Assembly: GCF_049896245.1 (NCBI RefSeq)
Contig: NZ_JAFCTX010000016.1
Span: 28,386-92,385 of the forward strand
Direction of reading: 5' to 3'
Length of the DNA: 64,000 nucleotides
DNA from: Cypionkella sp049896245
GTDB taxonomy: Bacteria > Pseudomonadota > Alphaproteobacteria > Rhodobacterales > Rhodobacteraceae
Position numbers and translations under genes: made by a program. Below are positions 34,277-42,185 of the stretch, piece by piece. The notes beneath the pieces are model-generated. The model did not search any database. It was not told the DNA's origin and was given only the letters and a program-made list of their open reading frames with translations. Each line of letters starts with the position of its first letter. Within the stretch, counting starts at the first letter, position 1.

Positions 34277-34330
34277 CGGGCGGGGGCTAGCCCCCACACC
34301 CCTAGGATATTTAGGCCAATGTGAAATGGA
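34277..34330. repeat. Intergenic hairpin repeat ending in GGATATTT, second copy
   Basis: GGGGGCTAGCCCCC hairpin, then CACCCCTAGGATATTTAGGC and a TGAAATGG tail, directly after the XRE-cupin stop. Matches 28504-28552. Probably a terminator-like element. Beyond it, toward kbl, ATCCG and CGGAT half-sites (34330-34349) may be an operator. Confidence 0.75.
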
Positions 34331-34414
34331 ATCCGTTTGAGCGGATGGATTTCCGTTATGTTGACTTCTATCTTGGTCTGCGGTTATATCCGTTAAGTTG
34401 GAGGAAATTCTGCC

Positions 34415-35605
34415 ATGACAGATACACGATTTCTAAACCATTTGCGCGATACGCTTGCCGGGATTGAGGCCGATGGGCTGATGAAACGGGAGCGGTTGAT
34501 TGAGGGCGGGCAGGGCGCACGCGTGCGGGTGGCGGGGCGCGAGATGCTTAACCTTTGCGCCAATAATTATCTGGGTTTGGCGGATGATGCTCGGCTGGTT
34601 CATGCTGCCAAGGCGGCGATGGACAGTCACGGCTATGGCATGGCCTCGGTGCGGTTCATCTGCGGCACGCAGGATTTGCATCGTCAGTTGGAGCAGCGGA
34701 TCGCCAGCTATCTGGGGATGGAGGATTCGATCCTGTTCGCCGCCTGCTTTGATGCCAATGGTGGGTTGTTTGAGCCGCTTTTGGGCGAGGCGGATGCGAT
34801 TGTCTCTGACAGCCTTAACCATGCGTCAATCATCGACGGCGTGCGGCTGTGCAAAGCCAAGCGTTACCGCTTTGCAAATAATGACATGGTGGACCTTGAG
34901 GTGCAGCTTGCGACCGCCGTGAAGGATGGCGCGCGGTTCATCATGATTGCCACCGATGGCGTGTTTTCGATGGATGGCACACTCGCGAATTTGCCGATGA
35001 TTGCGGCGCTGGCAGAGAAATACGGTGCCTTGACCATGGTGGATGATTGCCATGCCACCGGGTTTATGGGGCCGCAGGGACGGGGAACGCCGTTTCATGC
35101 GGGCGTGAAGGTTGACGTTTTGACCGGAACTTTGGGCAAAGCTTTGGGCGGGGCTTTGGGCGGCTATATCGCTGGGCCGCAGCCGATGATTGATCTTTTG
35201 CGCCAGCGCGCGCGGCCCTATCTGTTCTCAAACGCTTTGCCGCCTGCGGTGGTGGGGGCGGCTCTGGCGGCGCTGGATATTGTTGAAGCAGCCGATGATT
35301 TGCGCGCGCAGCTGTTCCACAATGCCGCCTATTGGCGGGCGGGGTTGGAGGCGATTGGCTTTCGTCTGTTGCCCGGAGAGCATCCGATTGTGCCGGTGAT
35401 GCTGGGCGATGCACCGCTTGCGCAGGCGTTTGCGCGGGCTTTGGATGCGCGCGGGGTGATGGTTTCGGCGTTTTTCTATCCGGTGGTGCCGCACGGGCAG
35501 GCGCGGATCAGGACGCAGATGAATGCGGCTCTTTCAACCGATGATCTGGATTTCGCGCTGGCGGCGTTTGAGGCGGCGGGTAGGGAAGTGAGGGCGATCC
35601 GATGA
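34415..35605 (+). CDS. kbl: Glycine C-acetyltransferase (2-amino-3-ketobutyrate CoA ligase)
   Basis: Cleaves 2-amino-3-ketobutyrate with CoA to glycine and acetyl-CoA, the second step of threonine degradation. The 396-residue alpha-oxoamine-synthase fold shows NNYLGLADDARLV, GYGMASVRFICGTQDLH, MVDDCHATGFMG and TGTLGKALGG with the PLP lysine. The start at 34415 has GGAGGAAA upstream. The last 4 bases overlap the tdh start (ATGA), so the pair is coupled. Confidence 0.97.
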   Translation: MTDTRFLNHLRDTLAGIEADGLMKRERLIEGGQGARVRVAGREMLNLCANNYLGLADDARLVHAAKAAMDSHGYGMASVRFICGTQDLHRQLEQRIASYLGMEDSILFAACFDANGGLFEPLLGEADAIVSDSLNHASIIDGVRLCKAKRYRFANNDMVDLEVQLATAVKDGARFIMIATDGVFSMDGTLANLPMIAALAEKYGALTMVDDCHATGFMGPQGRGTPFHAGVKVDVLTGTLGKALGGALGGYIAGPQPMIDLLRQRARPYLFSNALPPAVVGAALAALDIVEAADDLRAQLFHNAAYWRAGLEAIGFRLLPGEHPIVPVMLGDAPLAQAFARALDARGVMVSAFFYPVVPHGQARIRTQMNAALSTDDLDFALAAFEAAGREVRAIR

Positions 35606-36648
35606 AAGCTTTGGTCAAGGCCAAGTCCGAGGTTGGGCTGTGGATGCAGGAGCGCGCCGTGCCCGAGATTGGGCCCGAGGATGTGCTGATCAAGGTGAAG
35701 AAAACCGGGATCTGCGGCACCGATATTCATATCTGGAACTGGGACGACTGGGCGGCGCGGACGGTGCCGGTGGGCCTTGTGACCGGGCATGAGTTTGCCG
35801 GGGAAATCGTTGCGAAGGGCGCTTTGGTTGAAGGGTTGGCGATTGGTCAGCGCTGCTCAGGCGAGGGGCATTTGATTGGCAAGCTTTCGCGTCAGTCGCG
35901 GGCCGGGAAGTTCCATCTGGACCCAGCGACGCGGGGGATTGGGGTGAATGAACCTGGCGCGTTTGCGGAGTATCTGCGGCTGCCCGCCTTCAATGTGGTG
36001 CCGTTGCCGGATACGATTGATGATGAGATTGGGGCAATCCTCGATCCACTGGGCAATGCGGTGCATACCGCGCTGAGTTTCGATCTGGTGGGCGAGGATG
36101 TTTTGATCACAGGCGCAGGGCCGATCGGAATCATGGCGGCGGCGGTGGCGCGGCATGTGGGCGCGCGGCATGTGGTGATCACGGATGTTAATCCGGCGCG
36201 GTTGGAACTCGCGGCTCAGGTGGCGGATGTGACGCCGGTGAATGTGGCTTCGGAAGATCTGCGCGATGTGATGGCGCGGCTGAAGATCGTGCAGGGCTTT
36301 GATGTGGGGATGGAGATGTCGGGCAATCAGCGCGGCTTGGATCAGATGATCGAGGCCATGGTGATGGGCGGCAAGATCGCGATGCTGGGGATTCCGCCGG
36401 GGAAATCTCCGGTCGATTGGAGCCGGATTGTGTTCAAGGCGATCACGATCAAGGGGGTTTATGGGCGTGAGATTTTTGAGACCTGGTACAAGATGATCGC
36501 GATGCTGGAGAATGGGTTGGAGGTGCGGAAAGTCATCACGCACCGTTTTGGGGTGGATGAGTTTCAGACCGGGTTTGAGGTGATGCGGTCGGGGCAGTCG
36601 GGCAAGGTGGTGCTGGACTGGGCTTACGCTAGATTGGGCTTAGGCTAG
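35602..36648 (+). CDS. tdh: L-threonine 3-dehydrogenase
   Basis: Oxidises threonine to 2-amino-3-ketobutyrate with NAD, feeding Kbl. The 348-residue medium-chain dehydrogenase has the catalytic zinc region GICGTDIHIWNWDDW and GHEFAG, the cofactor site GAGPIGIMAAAVARHVGA, and FETWYKM near the end. The structural-zinc loop differs from E. coli Tdh: after SGEGH the four zinc cysteines are replaced (Gly, Ser, Ser, Asp in LIGKLSRQSRAGKFHLDP), so the second zinc is probably lost. A 16-bp tandem repeat runs through its stop codon. Confidence 0.96.
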   Translation: MKALVKAKSEVGLWMQERAVPEIGPEDVLIKVKKTGICGTDIHIWNWDDWAARTVPVGLVTGHEFAGEIVAKGALVEGLAIGQRCSGEGHLIGKLSRQSRAGKFHLDPATRGIGVNEPGAFAEYLRLPAFNVVPLPDTIDDEIGAILDPLGNAVHTALSFDLVGEDVLITGAGPIGIMAAAVARHVGARHVVITDVNPARLELAAQVADVTPVNVASEDLRDVMARLKIVQGFDVGMEMSGNQRGLDQMIEAMVMGGKIAMLGIPPGKSPVDWSRIVFKAITIKGVYGREIFETWYKMIAMLENGLEVRKVITHRFGVDEFQTGFEVMRSGQSGKVVLDWAYARLGLG

Positions 36649-36675
36649 ATTGGGCTTAGGCTAGATTGGGCTTAG
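36628..36675 (+). repeat. Tandem array, 16 bp x 3, through the tdh stop
   Basis: GCTAGATTGGGCTTAG occurs three times without gaps. The first unit encodes the tdh C-terminus (ARLGL), the stop TAG lies in the second. Copy-number change would not alter the protein because the first copy supplies the reading frame up to the stop. Confidence 0.95.
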
Positions 36676-36782
36676 GCGTCCACGCGAGGACACGGCTGCC
36701 GTTTGTGGAAAATCAACGGGTTAAGCGGGGCCGATTCAGACCTTGTTAACTATTTCGCACGGTTGCGCGCGAGTTTTGCGCT

Positions 36783-36816
36783 GGCTAAGGGGAGGCGGAA
36801 CCGCCTCCCCTTAGCC
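36783..36816. terminator. Bidirectional hairpin between tdh and bfr
   Basis: GGCTAAGGGGAGGCGG (36783-36798) and its perfect complement (36801-36816) with only AA between. It lies 3 bases from the bfr stop, between convergent genes. No T-run, but a very stable stem. Confidence 0.75.
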
Positions 36817-36819
36817 GGT

Positions 36820-37305
36820 CTACTCTGCCTGATCGGCGGGTTTGGCGTTGAGCATGGCGTATTTTTCTTCGCCCAAACGCTCCAGCAGACCAAGTTGGGT
36901 TTCAAGAAAGTCGATGTGGCCTTCTTCATCCGCAGTCAGTTCGTCAAACAGCGAACGTGTGACGAAATCGCCGACCTGATCACAGTAGCGCCGCGCCTCA
37001 ATGTAAAGCGTGCGGGCCTCGTGTTCGGCGGCAAGGTCGGCTTCCAGCGTTTCGCGCGGGGTCTGGCCGATGCGCAACGAGTCCAGCTTTTGCAGGTTGG
37101 GATGGCCTTCGAGAAAGATGATCCGGGTGATCAAGCGATCGGCGTGATGCATTTCCTCAATGCTTTCGGCGCGGCTTTTGGCAGCCAGATGGCCCAGACC
37201 CCAATCGTCTTGCAGGCGGTAGTGCAGCCAATACTGGCTGACGGCGGTCAGTTCAGACCGCAGTGCCGCGTTGAGATACTCGATGACTTTTGGGTCGCCC
37301 TTCAT
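36820..37305 (-). CDS. bfr: Bacterioferritin
   Basis: Iron-storage protein forming a 24-subunit shell with haem between subunit pairs. The 161 residues retain the ferroxidase residues Glu18, Glu51, His54, and Glu and His in DEEGHIDFLE, and the haem ligand Met52 in EEMHHADR. The beginning MKGDPKVIEYLNAALRSELTA is characteristic. Its start lies inside the 3' end of the bfd-like gene upstream (53-base overlap). Confidence 0.97.
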   Translation of the reverse strand: MKGDPKVIEYLNAALRSELTAVSQYWLHYRLQDDWGLGHLAAKSRAESIEEMHHADRLITRIIFLEGHPNLQKLDSLRIGQTPRETLEADLAAEHEARTLYIEARRYCDQVGDFVTRSLFDELTADEEGHIDFLETQLGLLERLGEEKYAMLNAKPADQAE

Positions 37306-37558
37306 GGGACATTCCTTTCACGCTGCACAAATTCGGTATCTGTTGGCCCGGCACTGCGGCCGACGCAACCCCAAAATTCGCAGATTGACGCATAGTGTCA
37401 AGGAACAAGGGCATGCAACCGCCGCAATCGGCGCGCTTGCCCAAAGCAAGATAGATTTTGCCCGGCGTGATGATGGTATCGTGATCGGAGGCGCGCATCC
37501 AATTCACAGCGGCGCGGATGTCGTGATCCGAAATGGCTTGGCAGTGGCAGACGATCAT
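37253..37558 (-). CDS. bfd: Bacterioferritin-associated ferredoxin-like [2Fe-2S] protein
   Basis: A 101-residue protein whose first 55 residues match Bfd, the ferredoxin that delivers electrons to bacterioferritin to release iron. The four cluster ligands are Cys4, Cys6, Cys45 and Cys48 (MIVCHC...ADCGGC), with a longer spacing between pairs than in E. coli Bfd. The C-terminal extension (about residues 58-101) is partly made from the overlap with bfr. An imperfect GTAAA-N9-TTTAC site (37615-37633) upstream could be an iron-regulator site, but I do not recognise it. Confidence 0.85.
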   Translation of the reverse strand: MIVCHCQAISDHDIRAAVNWMRASDHDTIITPGKIYLALGKRADCGGCMPLFLDTMRQSANFGVASAAVPGQQIPNLCSVKGMSHEGRPKSHRVSQRGTAV

Positions 37559-37794
37559 CTAGGCACCGTATGTCTAAAGGCTTGCCGGCATAACCTAGCG
37601 AAACGGTAGGAAATGTAAACCTGATTCTTTTACTTGGAGATAGCGGGGGCAAAGCTTTGGCGGCTGAGCAGTGGCATTGCGTGCCAGGCTGACCTCAGCC
37701 AATGTCTCAACCGTATCGCCTTGGCGGTGCCGTGATTATCGCGCGGCCCGCGCCACAGTATGAAATCCGACTGCCCCATCAGGAAAGCCCGACC

Positions 37795-38475
37795 GTGACA
37801 GATATTGCTCAGTTGTTTCAGGACCAGCTTGTGCAGGCGCAGATCTGGCAGGCGTCGATACAGCGCATGCTGGATTTGGCAGCGGCAGCGGTTTTTGCGG
37901 TGACGGGGGCGCTGGTCGCGTCGCGCAAGCAGATGGATATCGTGGGATTTCTGTGGCTTGGGGTGGTGACAGGCGTGGGCGGCGGCACCTTGCGCGACCT
38001 GCTGCTGGGGGTTCCGGTGTTCTGGGTGATTGATCCGGCCCCGGTCGCGGTCTGTCTGGCGGTGGCAGGGCTGGTGCATTTCAGCGCGCATCTGCTGGGT
38101 TCGCGCTACCGGATGGTGCTGTATCTGGATGCGTTCGGCATGGCACTGGTCACGATTGCGGGCACCAGCAAGGGGCTGGATGCGGAGGCGGGGCCGCTGG
38201 TGGCGGTGGTGATGGGGGTGATCACGGCGGCGTTCGGCGGGATTGTGCGCGATTTGCTGGGACAAGAGCCGTCGATTCTGCTGCGGCGGGAAATCTACGT
38301 GTCGGCCTCGGCGGTGGGCGCGGTGCTGTTTGTTGGGCTGATGGCGCTGGGTATTTCGCGCGATGCGGCCTTGGCGGTGGGGCTGACCACGGCTTGCCTG
38401 ATCCGGGTTCTGGCCATTCGCTTTGACTGGGCGTTGCCAGTGTTTCGCCCGCGCCCCGAGCGTCCACCGCTTTGA
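37795..38475 (+). CDS. TRIC/UPF0126 family membrane channel protein
   Basis: A 226-residue protein with seven membrane segments and two copies of the UPF0126 repeat, seen as VFAVTGALVASRKQMDIVGF...GGGTLRDLLLG and DAFGMALVTIAGTSKGL...TAAFGGIVRDLL. Bacterial TRIC proteins are potassium-permeable cation channels; YadS and YicG are E. coli relatives. A GTG start at 37795 is chosen because AGGAAAG lies 7 bases upstream; the frame is open to 37702. The 236 bases back to bfd hold no convincing gene. Confidence 0.88.
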   Translation: MTDIAQLFQDQLVQAQIWQASIQRMLDLAAAAVFAVTGALVASRKQMDIVGFLWLGVVTGVGGGTLRDLLLGVPVFWVIDPAPVAVCLAVAGLVHFSAHLLGSRYRMVLYLDAFGMALVTIAGTSKGLDAEAGPLVAVVMGVITAAFGGIVRDLLGQEPSILLRREIYVSASAVGAVLFVGLMALGISRDAALAVGLTTACLIRVLAIRFDWALPVFRPRPERPPL

Positions 38476-38503
38476 TAAGCCGTCAGGTTTTTCAGGAAAT
38501 CCC

Positions 38504-38577
38504 TGGAGGCGGGTATCGGAATCGAACCGATCTACATGGATTTGCAATCCAGCGCATAGCCTGCCTGCCCACCCGCC
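38504..38577 (-). tRNA. tRNA-Cys (GCA anticodon)
   Basis: A 74-base cloverleaf on the minus strand: acceptor GGCGGGT pairs with ACCCGCC, anticodon loop TTGCAAA gives GCA, the T-loop is GGTTCGATTCC, and CCA is encoded. Confidence 0.97.
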
Positions 38578-38590
38578 TCAAGGTTTGGGT

Positions 38591-38620
38591 GAAATAGGGG
38601 ATATGGCCGGGGGGTGCAAG
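38591..38620 (-). promoter_or_regulatory. tRNA-Cys promoter
   Basis: Minus strand CTTGCA (38615-38620), 18 bases, TATTTC (38591-38596), placed 14 bases upstream of the tRNA. The same CTTGCA and AT-box layout precedes both tRNA-Gly genes. Confidence 0.65.
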
Positions 38621-38706
38621 GGGTTTATCGGGTTTTGGCGGCGGCGGCTTGTGGTTGTCGGGGCCGCGTGTATATTCTGAGCGAAACAGTCAGAGAAAAC
38701 CCTGCG

Positions 38707-38988
38707 ATGCAGCTTGTTGGAACCTTTGCCACTCCGAACGCCTCGAAATACCTGCAACAGTTGTGCAAGCATTTCGCCCATAAGATTGAGGTCAGCTTTG
38801 ATGAAATCTCTGGCCGCATCCCGTTTACTTTGGGCGTGGCAGAGGTGAGCGCCACGGCGGAGGCGCTGATGGTGCGGTTTGCCGAGGTGGCCGATGAGAG
38901 CCGTGCCGATGCGAAATCGGTGATTGATCGGCATCTGGAGCGCTTTGCGTTTCGTGAAGGCTTTAGCACGATGAACTGGCTGGATTGA
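38707..38988 (+). CDS. DUF2218 family protein
   Basis: A 93-residue protein matching DUF2218 (GTFATPNASKYLQQLCKHFAHKIEV, then GVAEVSATAEALMVRF and FREGFSTMNW near the end). The family is small, cytoplasmic and of unknown function, often near siderophore or iron genes; bfr lies 1.4 kb away but no link is shown. The ATG at 38707 is chosen because the domain begins there; the frame extends upstream without family character. Confidence 0.85.
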   Translation: MQLVGTFATPNASKYLQQLCKHFAHKIEVSFDEISGRIPFTLGVAEVSATAEALMVRFAEVADESRADAKSVIDRHLERFAFREGFSTMNWLD

Positions 38989-39011
38989 GCGGCAGGCCGG
39001 ACCCATGAAAA

Positions 39012-39042
39012 CCAAAAAAGCCGCTCGGTTGAGCGGCCTTTT
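39012..39042. terminator. Bidirectional intrinsic terminator
   Basis: GCCGCTC (39020-39026), loop GGTT, GAGCGGC (39031-39037), followed by CTTTT on the plus strand and by a run of six T on the minus strand. It can end both the DUF2218 gene and the oppositely read tRNA-Gly. Confidence 0.9.
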
Positions 39043-39047
39043 GATCT

Positions 39048-39122
39048 TGGAGCGGGCGATGAGATTCGAACTCACGACCCTAACCTTGGCAAGGTTATGC
39101 TCTACCCCTGAGCTACGCCCGC
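39048..39122 (-). tRNA. tRNA-Gly (GCC anticodon), copy 1
   Basis: A 75-base cloverleaf on the minus strand, with acceptor GCGGGCG/CGCCCGC, anticodon loop TTGCCAA, T-loop GTTCGAATC and encoded CCA. It is identical to the copy at 49440-49514. Confidence 0.98.
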
Positions 39123-39136
39123 ACTCCGTAATCGGG

Positions 39137-39166
39137 TATTTAGCGAGGTGTGCCGGGCGGTGCAAG
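39137..39166 (-). promoter_or_regulatory. tRNA-Gly copy 1 promoter
   Basis: Minus strand CTTGCA (39161-39166), 18 bases, TAAATA (39137-39142), 14 bases before the tRNA. Shared layout with tRNA-Cys and tRNA-Gly copy 2. Confidence 0.7.
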
Positions 39167-39241
39167 GGCTAATTCGGGGTGAGTCTGGCAAAGCTGCGTT
39201 GAGTGGGTTGCGGCGGCGGCGCTGCTGGTGGGTCGGGGTGC

Positions 39242-40369
39242 TTACAGGCGGTTGCCGTTTTGCCAGACGCCGTTCAGGTGCCAGTTGGCATCGAAATGGA
39301 CCAGATCAGCGGGGGCGCCGGGGCGGATTGTGCCAGCATTGGTGCCGATCAGGCTGGCGGGTATGTGGCTGGCCATAGCTAGCGCCCGGCTCGGGGATTG
39401 GCCGAGTTGGGTGATCAGGAAGGCTATGGCTTGCGGCAGGCTGAGGTCGGCTCCGGCGAGGGTGCCATCGGCGAGCAGAAGGCGGCCATTTTGGCGCAGG
39501 ATGCGGCGACTGCCGAGAGTGAATTCGGTGAGGGTGGTGCCTGCGACGGCCATGGCATCGGAGACGAGGAACAGGCCATCCTGGCGGGCGGCGAGGGCGG
39601 TGCGCAGGGTGGCGGGATGTACATGCAAGCCGTCGGCGATGATCCCGGCATGCAGGTTGCCGGAGAGGACGGCACCGACCAGACCGGGCGCACGGTTGCC
39701 GAGTTGTGACATCGCGTTGAACAGATGGGTGACGCAAGCAGCGCCGGCTTTGGTGGCGGCATTGGCCTGGTCGTAGCTGGCTTCGGTATGGCCGAGCGAG
39801 ACCACGGCTCCGGCTTCGGTCAGTTTTGTGATTTGGGCGAGCGTGACAGAGGCGGGGGCGAGGGTCAGCATCAGGCTGGGGAGGTGGGCGGCAGCATGGC
39901 AGAGTTCTGCCAGATCGGTGTCAGTCATCGGGCGGATCAGCGCGGGGTCGTGCGCGCCTTGGCGTTTGGGGTCAAGGTGGGGGCCTTCAAGATGCAGGCC
40001 AAGGAAGCCGGGGGTTTTGGCGCGGGCGGCGGCGATGCCTGCGGCGATCACGGCGGTGGTGGCGGTGGGGGTGTCGGTGATCAGGGTGGGCAGGATGCCG
40101 GTGGCACCGAGGCGGGCGTGGGCGGCGCAAATGGTGGCGATGCTTTGGGCGGTGGCGTGGCCGTCGAGCATGATCCCCGCGCCGCCGTTGACTTGCAGAT
40201 CAATCAGGCCGGGGGCGATTGTGCCTTGAAGGTCTTGGCGCGGGCCGTCGGGGGCTTGGTCGATGGGCAGGACGGCGATGATCTCGCTTGCCTCGATCAC
40301 CACGGCATGATCGGGCCGCATATGCTTGCCGTCAAACACCTGTGGGGCGGTGAGGATCAGCCTTGTCAT
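39242..40369 (-). CDS. nagA: N-acetylglucosamine-6-phosphate deacetylase
   Basis: Removes acetate from GlcNAc-6-P to give glucosamine-6-P. The 375-residue amidohydrolase shows APGLIDLQVNGGAG, GLHLEGPHLDPKRQGAHD (metal-binding Glu), SLGHTEASYDQA and HLFNAMSQLGNRAPG (metal-binding His), and LVSDAMAVAGT (catalytic Asp). It is the last of four genes that each overlap by 4 bases (kinase, GntR, NagB-II-type protein, NagA), so they form one coupled operon. Confidence 0.96.
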   Translation of the reverse strand: MTRLILTAPQVFDGKHMRPDHAVVIEASEIIAVLPIDQAPDGPRQDLQGTIAPGLIDLQVNGGAGIMLDGHATAQSIATICAAHARLGATGILPTLITDTPTATTAVIAAGIAAARAKTPGFLGLHLEGPHLDPKRQGAHDPALIRPMTDTDLAELCHAAAHLPSLMLTLAPASVTLAQITKLTEAGAVVSLGHTEASYDQANAATKAGAACVTHLFNAMSQLGNRAPGLVGAVLSGNLHAGIIADGLHVHPATLRTALAARQDGLFLVSDAMAVAGTTLTEFTLGSRRILRQNGRLLLADGTLAGADLSLPQAIAFLITQLGQSPSRALAMASHIPASLIGTNAGTIRPGAPADLVHFDANWHLNGVWQNGNRL

Positions 40370-41412
40370 AGCGTTTGCGTCACTTTGCGCAGATGCGGTG
40401 GGGCGTCGGGATCAAACCCCCGGCGGCAGGCGAGGTGTTCGACGAAATGGTAAAAGCTGACGCCGGTGACGAGGGGGGCGAGCAAGGGGTGCAGGCCTTT
40501 CACAGCGGGCAGGGTGGTGCAGCCGTGGGCTGGCGCTCCGGTGATGAAGACATCGGCACCTTGGGCGGCGAGACGCTCGGCTGTGGCGGTGATTTGTGGC
40601 AGGGCTGCGTCCTCAACCGCGAGGGCGAGGACGGGGAAGCGTTCTTGCACGATGGCGGAGGGGCCATGCAGCACCTCGGCGGCGGAATAGCCTTCGGCGT
40701 GCAACCCGCAGGTTTCCTTGAATTTGAGCGCGACTTCGGAGGCGATGGCGAAACCGGGGCCTCGGCCCAAGACGAAGGCTTGTTGCGCGCGCGACAATCG
40801 GTTGGAAAGCGGCGACCAGTCTTGCTTGAGGGCTTCGGCGAAGGCGCGGGGCAAATCAGCCACGGCTGTACGCAGTTGGGCATCGTCTTGCCATTCGGCC
40901 AGCAGGGCGAGGCCTGCGACCACGGAACTGACGAAGGTTTTGGTGGCGGCTACGCTTTTCTCCTCACCTGCGGCAAGCGGCAGGCAGTGCGCGGCGGCTT
41001 GCGCCATCGGGGCATCGGCGAAGTTGGTGATGGCGATGGTGAGGGCACCGCCTGCGCGGGCGGCTTCGGTCATCGCCACGATGTCGGGGCTTTTGCCGGA
41101 TTGCGAAATACCGATGCAGGCGGCGTTGGCCAAGTGCAGCGGTCGGCCGTAGATTGAGGCGATGGAGGGGCCGACGGAGGCCACCGGGATGCCTGCCAGC
41201 AGTTCCACCGCGTATTTGAGGTAGGTCGCGGCGTGGTCTGATGATCCGCGCGCGACGGTGACGATCAACTGGGGGTTGGCTTGGCGCATCGCTGTCGCGG
41301 CGGCTTGGATTTGGGCTGCGCTTTGGGTGAGGAAGCGCTGGGTGGCTTCGGGGATTTCGGCCACTTCGCGGGCCATATGGGTTTCGGCGATATCAGTTTG
41401 ATTGGGGGTCAT
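40366..41412 (-). CDS. SIS-domain sugar-phosphate isomerase/deaminase (NagB-II type)
   Basis: A 348-residue protein of two SIS domains, like the isomerase half of GlmS without the glutaminase. Visible parts are VARGSSDHAATYLKY and GISQSGKSPDIVAM, EEKSVAATKTFVSSV in the first domain, and FKETCGLHAEGYSAAEVLHGP and the C-terminal HLRKVTQT in the second. In operons with nagA and without nagB such proteins deaminate glucosamine-6-P to fructose-6-P. That role fits here, as no hexosaminidase-type NagB is present. Confidence 0.9.
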   Translation of the reverse strand: MTPNQTDIAETHMAREVAEIPEATQRFLTQSAAQIQAAATAMRQANPQLIVTVARGSSDHAATYLKYAVELLAGIPVASVGPSIASIYGRPLHLANAACIGISQSGKSPDIVAMTEAARAGGALTIAITNFADAPMAQAAAHCLPLAAGEEKSVAATKTFVSSVVAGLALLAEWQDDAQLRTAVADLPRAFAEALKQDWSPLSNRLSRAQQAFVLGRGPGFAIASEVALKFKETCGLHAEGYSAAEVLHGPSAIVQERFPVLALAVEDAALPQITATAERLAAQGADVFITGAPAHGCTTLPAVKGLHPLLAPLVTGVSFYHFVEHLACRRGFDPDAPPHLRKVTQTL

Positions 41413-42185
41413 GCGTTTTGTCCTTCGTCTTCGGGGCCGATTTGAAGTTCGGCTGCAAAATCATAGGCATCGCCGCGATAGATCGAGCGGGTGAATTCCA
41501 CCACGGCCCCAGAGCCGAGATAGGAAATCCGCTCAATCCGCAGGCCAGCAGCGCCCACCGGCACATGCAGCAGATCGGCGTCGCGTTTGGCCAAATTGGC
41601 GGCAGAGATGCGTTGCACGGCGCGCACCGGGCGGTGGCCGCGCGCGGTGAGGGTGGCATAGAGCGAACGCTCGACGGAAGCAGGGTCGGGCAGGATGCTG
41701 GTAGACAGCGAGGCGCGCTCGATCGCCATTGGTTGGCCGTCGATTGTACGGACCCGTTCCAGCCGGGCAACGCGGTCTTGGGCGGCGAGGCCAAGCGCCA
41801 TGACTTCTTCGGGAGTGGGCAGGAACAGGCCGCGTTCCAGCCAGCGGGATTCAGAGGTCAGGCCACGGCGCGCCATATCTTCGGTGAAGGATGTGAGGCG
41901 GGAAAGCGATTGCTGCACGCGGGATTGGCGCGGCGCGATGTAGCTGCCAGAGCCTTGTTTTTGCACGACGATGCCTTTGTCGACCAGATCGGCAATCGCC
42001 TTGCGCACGGTGACGCGGGAGGTGTCGGTGAGCGCGGCAATCTCGCGTTCCGGCGGCAAAAGCGTGTCGGGGGCGAGAAAGCCGCTTTCGATGCCGCTTT
42101 CCAAACGCTTGCGCAGTTGCACATAAAGCGGGCCTGCGGCGGGGTTCAGCCACAGTGCGGGGCTGAGGAATTCGGCGACATTCAT
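41409..42185 (-). CDS. GntR/HutC family regulator of the amino-sugar cluster
   Basis: A 258-residue regulator with an N-terminal winged helix (residues 15-80: PLYVQLRKRLESGIESG, LPPEREIAALTDTSRVTVRKAIADL) and a C-terminal UTRA ligand domain (about 98-245) as in NagR/YvoA, which bind GlcN-6-P or GlcNAc-6-P. The start at 42185 is fixed by the 4-base overlap with the kinase gene and the family beginning; longer frames are that gene read out of phase. Two direct-repeat sites in the divergent promoter region are its likely targets. Confidence 0.9.
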   Translation of the reverse strand: MNVAEFLSPALWLNPAAGPLYVQLRKRLESGIESGFLAPDTLLPPEREIAALTDTSRVTVRKAIADLVDKGIVVQKQGSGSYIAPRQSRVQQSLSRLTSFTEDMARRGLTSESRWLERGLFLPTPEEVMALGLAAQDRVARLERVRTIDGQPMAIERASLSTSILPDPASVERSLYATLTARGHRPVRAVQRISAANLAKRDADLLHVPVGAAGLRIERISYLGSGAVVEFTRSIYRGDAYDFAAELQIGPEDEGQNA

